From JBLHUT01 sp047629975 (GTDB taxonomy: Bacteria > Pseudomonadota > Alphaproteobacteria > Rhodobacterales > Rhodobacteraceae), in the NCBI GenBank assembly GCA_047629975.1, contig JBLHUT010000018.1, forward strand, positions 1-23,547: 23,547 nt of DNA. The letters run 5' to 3'. The translations under genes and the position numbers were made by a program. The notes beneath the pieces are model-generated. The model was not told where the DNA came from and ran no database searches. It saw nothing but the letters and a program-made list of their open reading frames with translations. Shown piece by piece: positions 7,424-14,222 of the stretch. Position 1 is the first letter of the stretch. Each line of letters opens with the position of its first letter.

Positions 7424-8395
7424 ATGAAGGACGCACCCGAATTGATTATTCCAACCTATGACGACGTGCTTGTCGCGCACGAACGGATCAAGCCGTATAT
7501 CCACCGGACGCCGGTTCTGACCTCCAGCTACTTCAACGAGCTGACGGGTGCAGAGTTGTTCTTCAAGTGCGAGAACTTCCAGAAGGCCGGTGCTTTCAAG
7601 GTCCGTGGCGCCTCTAATGCGGTGTTCGGCCTGTCGGAAGACATGCTCGAGAAGGGTGTGGCAACACACTCGTCCGGCAACCACGCGCTGTCGCTGGCTT
7701 ATGCGGCAGGACGTCGGGGTATCCCGTGTACGGTCGTGATGCCGCGCACGGCCCCCGAAGCCAAAAAGGCCGCCGTGCGGGGCTACGGCGGCAAGATCAT
7801 CGAATGTGAGCCGTCAACCACCAGCCGTGAAGCGGTGTTTGCCGAGCTGATCAAGGAAACCGGGGCCGAGTTTGTCCATCCCTACAATGACCCGCGGGTT
7901 ATTGCCGGGCAGGGCACCTGTAGCCGCGAGTTTATGGAGCAGACCGGTGGAGTTGACATGATGGTCGCGCCGATCGGTGGCGGCGGCATGATTTCGGGCA
8001 CCTGCCTGACACTCAGCAACATCGCCCCCGAGGTCCAGATCATCGCGTCAGAGCCTGAACAGGCCGATGATGCGTACCGCAGCTTCAAGGCAGGCTATAT
8101 TATTGCCGATGATGCACCGGTTACGATCGCTGACGGGTTGAAAGTACCACTCAAAGACCTGACATGGCACTTTGTGAGCAATCACGTGACTGATATCCTG
8201 ACCGCCAGCGAAGAAGAGATCATCGCAGCGATGAAGCTCACTTGGGAGCGGATGAAAATTGTGATGGAGCCAAGCTGTGCTGTACCGCTTGCCACCATTC
8301 TCAAGAACAAGGAAAGATTTGCCGGCAAACGTGTTGGCGTGATCGTAACAGGTGGTAATGTCGATCTCGACAAACTGCCATGGATGATGAGTTAG
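7424..8395 (+). CDS. bhcB: beta-hydroxyaspartate dehydratase BhcB
   Basis: BhcB removes water from beta-hydroxyaspartate to give iminosuccinate, the third BHAC step, using PLP. The 323-residue protein belongs to the serine/threonine dehydratase fold (type II PLP). The lysine K59 lies in NFQKAGAFKVRGA, SSGNHALSLA (83-92) is the phosphate/substrate loop, and PIGGGGMISG binds the cofactor phosphate. I chose the ATG at 7424, preceded by AAGGAG that overlaps the bhcA stop; the longer upstream frame lies inside bhcA. Without context it would be called threonine or hydroxyaspartate ammonia-lyase. Confidence 0.95.
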   Translation: MKDAPELIIPTYDDVLVAHERIKPYIHRTPVLTSSYFNELTGAELFFKCENFQKAGAFKVRGASNAVFGLSEDMLEKGVATHSSGNHALSLAYAAGRRGIPCTVVMPRTAPEAKKAAVRGYGGKIIECEPSTTSREAVFAELIKETGAEFVHPYNDPRVIAGQGTCSREFMEQTGGVDMMVAPIGGGGMISGTCLTLSNIAPEVQIIASEPEQADDAYRSFKAGYIIADDAPVTIADGLKVPLKDLTWHFVSNHVTDILTASEEEIIAAMKLTWERMKIVMEPSCAVPLATILKNKERFAGKRVGVIVTGGNVDLDKLPWMMS

Positions 8396-8407
8396 GGGAG
8401 AAGCACT

Positions 8408-9571
8408 ATGAAAGACCTTACCAATTTTGACGGCCTTGAAGTCGGCTATGACGTACCCGCACTTCCGGGGATGGACGCGGCTGACATTCAGACGCCTTGC
8501 CTTGTGCTTGATCTGGACGCGCTTGAGCGGAACATCAAGAAGATGGGCGATTTTGCCAAGGCCCACGGCATGCGCCACCGGGTCCACGGCAAGATGCACA
8601 AATCTGTCGATGTCGCCCTGCTTCAGGAAAAACTTGGCGGGTCCGTCGGTGTTTGCTGTCAGAAAGTCTCGGAAGCCGAAGTGTTCGCGCGCGGCGGGAT
8701 CAAAGACGTTCTGGTTTCCAATCAGGTGCGTGACCCGCAAAAGGTTGACCGCCTTGCCCGTATCCCAAAGCTGGGTGCCCGCACGATCTGCTGCGTGGAC
8801 GATATCGATAGCGTGGGCGAGTTGTCTGCTGCGGCGACAAAGCATGGCACATTGATCGAATGCCTCGTTGAAATCGACGTGGGCGCAGGCCGGTGTGGCG
8901 TGACATACGGTCAGGCTGTTGTGGATTTGGCCAAGGCAATCGAAAAAGCCGACGGCGTCAAGTTTGCCGGCATTCAGGCCTATCAGGGTGCGATGCAGCA
9001 CCTCGACTCGTACGAGGAGCGTGAGGGCAAGACCCAGATCGCAATCGATCAGGTGCGTGAAACTGTCGAGATGCTGAAGGCCGAAGGTATCGGATGTGAT
9101 ATCGTTGGTGGCGGCGGCACCGGTTCTTACTACTTTGAAAGTGCCTCGGGCGTTTTCAACGAGTTGCAGTGCGGCTCTTACGCGTTCATGGATGCCGACT
9201 ATGGTCGCATCCTCGACAAGGACGGCAAGCGTATCGACGAGGGCGAGTGGGAGAACGCGTTGTTCCTCCTGACCACCGTCATGAGCCACGCCAAAGCCGA
9301 CAAAGCCATCGTTGATGCGGGCCTCAAGGCGCAGTCAGTCGACAGTGGCCTGCCCACGATCTATGGCCGCACCGACGTGAAATACGTCAAATGTTCTGAC
9401 GAGCACGGTGTTGTTGCCGACCCCGAGGGCGTTTTGAAGGTGAATGACAAGCTGAAGCTGGTCCCGGGCCATTGCGACCCGACCTGCAACGTGCACGATT
9501 GGTATGTCGGTGTACGTGGTGGCAAGGTTGAAACCCTGTGGCCGGTATCGGCACGCGGCAAGGCCTACTGA
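8408..9571 (+). CDS. bhcC: beta-hydroxyaspartate aldolase BhcC
   Basis: BhcC condenses glycine with glyoxylate to beta-hydroxyaspartate, the carbon-carbon bond-forming step of the BHAC. The 387-residue protein has the D-threonine-aldolase/alanine-racemase-like barrel: TPCLVLDLDALERNI at about 29-43, PLP lysine K62 in VHGKMHKSVD, and GGGGTGSYYFES for the PLP phosphate. A C-terminal metal-site region, PGHCDPTCNVHDWYVGVRGG, is also present. AGGGGAG lies just upstream, overlapping the bhcB stop. Isolated members of this family are named D-threonine aldolase or 3-hydroxy-D-aspartate aldolase; gene order decides the name here. Confidence 0.95.
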   Translation: MKDLTNFDGLEVGYDVPALPGMDAADIQTPCLVLDLDALERNIKKMGDFAKAHGMRHRVHGKMHKSVDVALLQEKLGGSVGVCCQKVSEAEVFARGGIKDVLVSNQVRDPQKVDRLARIPKLGARTICCVDDIDSVGELSAAATKHGTLIECLVEIDVGAGRCGVTYGQAVVDLAKAIEKADGVKFAGIQAYQGAMQHLDSYEEREGKTQIAIDQVRETVEMLKAEGIGCDIVGGGGTGSYYFESASGVFNELQCGSYAFMDADYGRILDKDGKRIDEGEWENALFLLTTVMSHAKADKAIVDAGLKAQSVDSGLPTIYGRTDVKYVKCSDEHGVVADPEGVLKVNDKLKLVPGHCDPTCNVHDWYVGVRGGKVETLWPVSARGKAY

Positions 9572-9572
9572 T

Positions 9573-10598
9573 ATGGGTCTGGATGCACCTGAAAAGGGGG
9601 CGGCTTCGGCCGCCTCTGATACGGACGGGGGGTTGATCCTTGTTCCCGAGGCTGAAATTGCCAACCTGATTGATGCCGAAAGCAGCTTTGACGCCATCGA
9701 AAAAGTCTTTTCGGCGATGTCAAAGGGCGATGCGTACAACTTTCCGGTGATCCGCGAAGCGATCGGCCACGCCGATGCGCTTTACGGGTTCAAATCGGGG
9801 TTTGACCGTGCGGGTCTTGCGCTGGGCCTGAAATCGGGCGGCTACTGGCCCGGAAACGAAGCAAAGGGTCTGACGAACCACCAATCCACGGTGTTTCTGT
9901 TTGATCCCGATACCGGTCGTCCGCGCGCGATTGTCGGTGGCAATCTGCTGACGGCCTTGCGCACGGCCGCCGCGTCTGCTGTCTCGATCAAGCACCTGTC
10001 GCGTCCTGACAGTAAAGTTCTGGGCATGGTCGGTGCCGGTCACCAATCGGCTTTCCAGATGCGTGCCGCCGTTCGGCAGCGCAATTTTGAAAAGGTCATC
10101 GGCTGGAACTTCCACCCCGAGATGCTGTCGCGTCTCGAGGCGACAGCCACCGAACTTGGCCTGCCCTTCGAGGCCGTGAGCCTTGACGAACTTGGCGCGC
10201 AGGCGGATGTGATCATCACGATCACCTCAAGCTTCGATCCGATCCTGAACGAGACACAGATCAAACCGGGCACGCATATCGCGTGCATGGGCACCGACAC
10301 CAAGGGCAAGCAGGAAGTCAGCGCGGCACTTGTCGCAAAGGCAACCGTGTTTACCGACGAGATCGCACAATCGATCAGCATCGGCGAGGCACAGCACGCC
10401 ATAGCCGAAGGCCTGATTGCCGAAAGTGATATCTCCGAGATCGGGGCCGTTATCAATGGCACCCATCCGGGACGTAAAAGTGCAGAAGAGATCACACTTT
10501 TTGACGGAACGGGCGTTGGCCTTCAGGACCTTGCAGTGGCTGAAAAGGCCGTTGTACTGGCGCTTGAGCGTGGCGTTGCACAACGGGTCGCTTTTTAA
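9573..10598 (+). CDS. bhcD: iminosuccinate reductase BhcD
   Basis: BhcD reduces iminosuccinate to L-aspartate with NAD(P)H (NADH in the characterised enzyme), closing the cycle. The protein belongs to the ornithine cyclodeaminase/mu-crystallin family, with YGFKSG, VGGNLLTALRTAAASAVS (121-138) and the Rossmann motif GAGHQS (154-159). The ATG at 9573 lies one base after the bhcC stop and gives 341 residues. The first 20 residues (acidic, Ala/Gly-rich) exceed the usual family start LILVPEAEI, so a TTG near 9634 is an alternative, although its purine run is too close to be a good ribosome site. It is the last gene of the bhc operon unless the GAPDH-like gene is co-transcribed. Confidence 0.94.
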   Translation: MGLDAPEKGAASAASDTDGGLILVPEAEIANLIDAESSFDAIEKVFSAMSKGDAYNFPVIREAIGHADALYGFKSGFDRAGLALGLKSGGYWPGNEAKGLTNHQSTVFLFDPDTGRPRAIVGGNLLTALRTAAASAVSIKHLSRPDSKVLGMVGAGHQSAFQMRAAVRQRNFEKVIGWNFHPEMLSRLEATATELGLPFEAVSLDELGAQADVIITITSSFDPILNETQIKPGTHIACMGTDTKGKQEVSAALVAKATVFTDEIAQSISIGEAQHAIAEGLIAESDISEIGAVINGTHPGRKSAEEITLFDGTGVGLQDLAVAEKAVVLALERGVAQRVAF

Positions 10599-10623
10599 GC
10601 GCTCCGGCACGCTTCGGCTTTTT
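10597..10623 (+). terminator. weak candidate terminator after bhcD
   Basis: AAGCG (10597-10601) can pair with CGCTT (10610-10614), followed by CGGC and a five-T run. It begins at the bhcD stop codon. The stem is only 5 bp with an 8-base loop, so read-through into the GAPDH-like gene is quite possible. Confidence 0.35.
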
Positions 10624-10629
10624 AAATTA

Positions 10630-10688
10630 CCCCGCTGCGGGCGTCTGACCTCTCTGTTGTCTCAGAGGTTCGACCGCTTGTGGCGGGG
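10630..10688 (+). other. two-tier inverted repeat between bhcD and the GAPDH-like gene
   Basis: The outer arms CCCCGC (10630-10635) and GCGGGG (10683-10688) enclose the inner arms ACCTCT (10648-10653) and AGAGGT (10664-10669). The structure ends about 30 bases before the next start codon. It could be part of a terminator, a processing or stability element that sets the bhc/gap mRNA ratio, or a leader of the next gene. No long T tract follows (CTTTCGTTT). Confidence 0.4.
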
Positions 10689-10717
10689 CTTTCGTTTCTG
10701 GACCAGCAGGGAATGAT

Positions 10718-11740
10718 ATGACCCGACCAATCAAGGTTGTCATCAATGGTTTCGGGCGGATCGGGCGCAGCCTTTTGCGTTTGATCTTGCAATCGCCGCG
10801 CGGGGCGGACTTCGAGATCGTGTGCATCAACGATATTGCCCCTGTGGAAACACTGGCCTACCTTTTTCAGTATGACAGCGTTTATGGGCCGTATCCCGGA
10901 ACGGTTGTGATTGCCGACGGTGCGCTGATCGTCAATGGGCGCGTCCTGAAGGTACGGCAGACGCCGGATATCTCGAGCCTTGATCTGAGCAACGTCGATG
11001 TTGTTCTGGAGTGCACCGGGCGGGCAGAAACGCGTGATGTTGCCATGCGCGGCCTGCGTGGGGGCGCGAGGGCTGTGCTGATTTCCGGGCCGTCTGCGGC
11101 GGCGGATGTAACGGCTGTGATCGGTGCGAACGAGCAAATGGCCCAAGGCGCAAAGATCGTTTCCAATGCGTCGTGTACGACCAATGCCATGGCGCCGTTG
11201 TTGAAACTGCTCGACAACAGCTTTGGCCTTGAGTCAGGGCATATGACAACCATTCATTGCTACACCGGCAGCCAGCCGACGGTTGATACGCCGCGTGGCA
11301 CGCTTGAACGGTCGCGCGCGGCGGCCATGAGCATGGTGCCGACCTCGACCTCGGCGGGGCGGTTGGTTGATATTGTTTTGCCGGAATTGGCGGGCCGTGT
11401 GACGGCCCGTGCGGTGCGCGTGCCCACGGCCAGTGTTTCGGCGATTGATCTGATGGTCACCCTGCGCAGCGCCCCGAGTCTCCAAGAGGTCAACGCGTGG
11501 CTTTATGCGGCCTCTGGCGGCCCGCTTATCGGATGGGTGGATCAACCGCTGGTCAGCACCGATTTGCGGATGCGCCCTGAATCAATCGTCATTGCGGGGC
11601 CGGAGACATCTGTTGCCAAAGGCGGGTTAACCCGAATTTTTGGCTGGTATGACAACGAATGGGGCTTTTCGAACCGGATGCTCGATATGGCCCGCGTGAT
11701 GGTCCGGCAAACGCAGGATCAGTCGACGACCACGGTGTAG
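10718..11740 (+). CDS. glyceraldehyde-3-phosphate dehydrogenase-family protein (divergent paralogue)
   Basis: The 340-residue type I GAPDH-family protein has the NAD motif NGFGRIGR (10-17), Asp39 in CINDI, catalytic Cys153 in SNASCTTN, His180, RAAAMSMVPTSTSAG and VRVPT. Deviations from housekeeping GapA are an Ala after SCTTN where Cys is common, HCYTGSQ for HAYT-Q, and WGFSNRMLD at the C-terminus (Phe for Tyr). The last feature, and LDNSFGLESGHMTTIH, recall erythrose-4-phosphate dehydrogenases. I cannot choose between GAPDH, E4P dehydrogenase or another aldehyde substrate. AGGGA precedes the start. It follows bhcD on the same strand after 119 bp, so a metabolic link with glyoxylate growth (gluconeogenesis or vitamin B6) is possible. 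Its 3' end overlaps allA by 22 bp. Confidence 0.85.
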   Translation: MTRPIKVVINGFGRIGRSLLRLILQSPRGADFEIVCINDIAPVETLAYLFQYDSVYGPYPGTVVIADGALIVNGRVLKVRQTPDISSLDLSNVDVVLECTGRAETRDVAMRGLRGGARAVLISGPSAAADVTAVIGANEQMAQGAKIVSNASCTTNAMAPLLKLLDNSFGLESGHMTTIHCYTGSQPTVDTPRGTLERSRAAAMSMVPTSTSAGRLVDIVLPELAGRVTARAVRVPTASVSAIDLMVTLRSAPSLQEVNAWLYAASGGPLIGWVDQPLVSTDLRMRPESIVIAGPETSVAKGGLTRIFGWYDNEWGFSNRMLDMARVMVRQTQDQSTTTV

Positions 11741-12201
11741 GGTACCTGTAATGTGACCTCTTCGAGGTTTGCACCATTGCCGATCCGGTCAACCACGGCA
11801 AACAGACCTGGCGCATGGAGCGGTGTCAAAACGCCGTGCCATACTCCGCGGTGCAGGTTTATTCCCTGGCCCGCTGCTGTGATAAACGCGACCGGATCGC
11901 CCGGCGTCCCGTTCACATCCGGTGCGACGATCATCAAAAACGGGTCCATCGACATCGGAATAAACGCCTGACTGCCATCGGGGTGGCGCTCAAGCAAGTC
12001 GCAGTCGTACGGCAGGCTTCGGGGACGGGCCTGAAACAGGCTGATACCGGCACGACCGTCCGAGAAATCCAGCGTGGCGCGGTCATGAAACCGGCCACAA
12101 TTGCCCTGATTGATAATCTTGTCTGCTGTGCCCGAGGCATCAAGAACGTCGCCAAAGGGGGCAAAGTTTTCGCGGGTCAGCGGGGAGGCTTTGATCTGCA
12201 T
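11719..12201 (-). CDS. allA: ureidoglycolate lyase
   Basis: AllA splits (S)-ureidoglycolate into glyoxylate and urea, the last step of allantoin breakdown. The 160-residue length equals that usual for the family. Diagnostic stretches are LLERHPDGSQAFIPM, INLHRGVWHGVLTPL and AVVDR. The ATG shares one base with the stop of the upstream puuE-uraD gene (TAATG), so the two are translationally coupled. The 3' end overlaps the convergent GAPDH-like gene by 22 bp. The product glyoxylate is the substrate of BhcA and BhcC encoded next door. Confidence 0.95.
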   Translation of the reverse strand: MQIKASPLTRENFAPFGDVLDASGTADKIINQGNCGRFHDRATLDFSDGRAGISLFQARPRSLPYDCDLLERHPDGSQAFIPMSMDPFLMIVAPDVNGTPGDPVAFITAAGQGINLHRGVWHGVLTPLHAPGLFAVVDRIGNGANLEEVTLQVPYTVVVD

Positions 12202-13619
12202 TATATCTCCATGGCGTGTAGGCGCAGTTCGGCGATGCGTTCTACCTGTCGGCAGGCTTCCGCGAATTCCTGTTCTTTTTGGTTCTCGAGCCGTTGTTGG
12301 AAGGCCTGCAGGATCGAGGCCTTTGAATGATCCCGCACAGCGATGATGAATGGAAAACCGAATTTGGCAACATAGCGATCGTTAAGATCGGTAAAGGTGC
12401 GCCGTTCTTCTTCGGTCAACGCGTCAAGGCCGGCGCTTGCCTGTTCGTCGGTGCTGTCGCCGGTCAGTTTGCGCGCAGCGGCGAGTTTACCGGCAAGATC
12501 GGGATGGGCGATAAGCACGTTCATGCGCTCTTCCTTGCTGGCGCGTCTGAAAATCTGAACCAACAATGCGTGAACACCTTGGGCGGTGTCGTGGGCGGGG
12601 CCCATTTCAAGCGCGTGGGCGCGTTCCGCCACCCAGTGCGAATGCTCGAACACACGACCGAAACGTTCGGCAAAGCTGGCCTTGTCCATCCGCGAGGGGC
12701 GCACCCGCTGGGCGGTTGGCGGGTGGGTGCGGGTCCAATGGCGGGCGATATCGATCCGGCGTGCAAACCACACATCGCTATGCTCGTTCACGTAATCGAG
12801 AAACCGCTTCACTGCCATGACGCGACCGGGCCTGCCGGCAAGGCGACAATGCAGCCCGATCGACATCATTTTGGGTCGTCCCGCAGCACCCTCGGCATAA
12901 AGTACATCGAAGGTGTCCTTCAGGTACTGAAAGAAATGCTCGCCTGTGTTGAAGCCCTGCGGGGTCGCAAAGCGCATGTCGTTTGCATCCAGCGTGTAGG
13001 GAACAATCAGCAGGTTGCCCGTTCCCGTGCGCTCCCAGTAGGGCAGGTCGTCGGAATAACTGTCGGCACAATAAGTAAAACCGCCCTCTTCGGCGACGAG
13101 GCGCACGGTGTTTTCCGAACTGCGCCCCGTGTACCAGCCAAGGGGACGCTCACCCACGATTTCGGTATGGATTTGCATCGCCTCGATCATGTGTTTGCGT
13201 TCATCCTCGGGGTAAAAGTCGCGGTAGTCGATCCATTTAAGGCCGTGCGAGGCGATCTCCCAATTGGCCTCCTTCATGGCGGCAACCTGTTCGGGCGACC
13301 GGGCGAGGGCGGTCGCCACCCCAAAGACGGTAATCGGAATATTCATATAGGTGAACAATCGGTGCAACCGCCAGAAACCGGCCCGTGACCCGTATTCATA
13401 GATTGATTCCATGTTCGCGTGACGTTGATTGGGCCATGGCTGTGCCCCGACAATCTCTGACAGGAATGCCTCTGAGGCGTCATCGCCGTGCAGGATGTTG
13501 TTTTCGCCACCTTCTTCGTAGTTCACGACGATCTGTATTGCGATCCGGGCACCGCCGGGCCAATTGGCCTTTGGGGGGATGCGGCCATAACCGCTCATAT
13601 CACGAGGGTATCTCTCCAT
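12201..13619 (-). CDS. puuE: bifunctional allantoinase PuuE / OHCU decarboxylase UraD fusion
   Basis: The 472-residue protein joins two enzymes. Residues about 1-300 form a NodB-like polysaccharide-deacetylase domain of the PuuE type (VNYEEGGENNILHGD at 33-46, WEIASHGLKWIDY, GWYTGRSSENT, SIGLHCRLAGRPGR); this family contains the metal-independent allantoinase that opens (S)-allantoin to allantoate. Residues about 310-472 are a UraD domain (FEHSHWVAERA with His326, AHPDLAGK at 371-378, KFGFPFIIAVR) that decarboxylates 2-oxo-4-hydroxy-4-carboxy-5-ureidoimidazoline to (S)-allantoin. AAGGAG lies six bases before the ATG at 13619. Such fusions are known in some proteobacteria. It is coupled to allA and divergent from uraH, whose product is the UraD substrate. 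Confidence 0.94.
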   Translation of the reverse strand: MERYPRDMSGYGRIPPKANWPGGARIAIQIVVNYEEGGENNILHGDDASEAFLSEIVGAQPWPNQRHANMESIYEYGSRAGFWRLHRLFTYMNIPITVFGVATALARSPEQVAAMKEANWEIASHGLKWIDYRDFYPEDERKHMIEAMQIHTEIVGERPLGWYTGRSSENTVRLVAEEGGFTYCADSYSDDLPYWERTGTGNLLIVPYTLDANDMRFATPQGFNTGEHFFQYLKDTFDVLYAEGAAGRPKMMSIGLHCRLAGRPGRVMAVKRFLDYVNEHSDVWFARRIDIARHWTRTHPPTAQRVRPSRMDKASFAERFGRVFEHSHWVAERAHALEMGPAHDTAQGVHALLVQIFRRASKEERMNVLIAHPDLAGKLAAARKLTGDSTDEQASAGLDALTEEERRTFTDLNDRYVAKFGFPFIIAVRDHSKASILQAFQQRLENQKEQEFAEACRQVERIAELRLHAMEI

Positions 13620-13698
13620 GGAGCTCTCCTTGACCCGTTAAGCATTCGCTGCGATCACTTTCGGGATTTCATGCCGATAAGGCAAGCAGGAGGATAGC
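13620..13698. promoter_or_regulatory. divergent control region of puuE-allA and uraH
   Basis: This 79-bp gap separates two divergent ureide genes, each with a strong ribosome site: AAGGAG for puuE and AGGAGG for uraH. Both promoters must lie here or within the flanking genes, so shared regulation is likely. I see no convincing -35/-10 pair or operator palindrome. Confidence 0.4.
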
Positions 13699-14052
13699 AT
13701 GACGGGATATCTCACGACACACGTTCTGGACACGGCCCGCGGTCATCCGGCAGAAGGCATGATCATTGATCTGTACCGGATCGAGGGTGAAAAACGGGTG
13801 CACATCCGGCAGATGGTCACAAACGGAGATGGACGCACCGACGGCCCGATCCTGCCGCAGAAAGATTTTGTGATCGGGATCTATGAGTTGGAGTTTCAAA
13901 CAGGGGCATATTTCGACTCGATTCTGGTGCCTGCAGAATCACCGCGGTTTCTCGATCTGGTGCCGATCCGATTTGGAATGTCCGAGCAGAGCCATTACCA
14001 TGTGCCGTTGCTGCTTTCACCGTTCGGATACGGGACCTATCGCGGAAGCTGA
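13699..14052 (+). CDS. uraH: 5-hydroxyisourate hydrolase (transthyretin-like)
   Basis: The 117-residue protein hydrolyses 5-hydroxyisourate, made by urate oxidation, to OHCU. The N-terminal LTTHVLDTARGHPAEG carries His8, Arg46 lies in GDGRTDGPIL, His101 in SHYHVPLLLSPFGYGTYRGS, and the protein ends in the YRGS tetrapeptide diagnostic for the family versus true transthyretin. AGGAGG lies at ideal spacing before the ATG. Its product is used by the UraD domain encoded by the divergent neighbour. No Tat or Sec signal is present, so it is cytosolic. Confidence 0.96.
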   Translation: MTGYLTTHVLDTARGHPAEGMIIDLYRIEGEKRVHIRQMVTNGDGRTDGPILPQKDFVIGIYELEFQTGAYFDSILVPAESPRFLDLVPIRFGMSEQSHYHVPLLLSPFGYGTYRGS

Positions 14053-14095
14053 CCTTTTTTAAATCGAGCATGTGTTTTATGAAACGAAAGGGGGG

Positions 14096-14206
14096 TTCTC
14101 CCGTCCCTTTGTCCTGCCCTTGCGGGCCCTTCGCGGGTTGGGCCAAGCAGTCTGGCTGTGCCAGACTGCGCCCGCGCGGTGCGAGAGGCCGTGGGCAAGG
14201 GGAGAA
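14096..14206. repeat. large foldable inverted-repeat element between uraH and tamB
   Basis: The core is a perfect 10-bp stem with a 3-base loop (GCAGTCTGGC TGT GCCAGACTGC, 14147-14169), extended by GGGC/GCCC (14140-14143, 14170-14173). Outer arms TTCTCCC (14096-14102) and GGGAGAA (14200-14206) frame it, and GCCCTTGC can pair imperfectly with the GGGCAAGG stretch at about 14193-14200. It lies between convergent genes. It has no T tract, so it is either a terminator of unusual type, a dispersed palindromic (REP-like) element or a small structured RNA. Confidence 0.5.
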
Positions 14207-14222
14207 GCGTTTCGATTCTCGT

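Noticed and set aside
8048..9289. 413-codon minus-strand reading frame opposite bhcB/bhcC
   Set aside because: It is antisense to motif-complete BhcB and BhcC, with a His/Asp-rich translation that has no recognisable domain.
12327..13388. 353-codon plus-strand reading frame opposite puuE-uraD
   Set aside because: It lies wholly antisense to a well-recognised fusion enzyme and its translation shows no family motifs; it is a GC-rich shadow frame.
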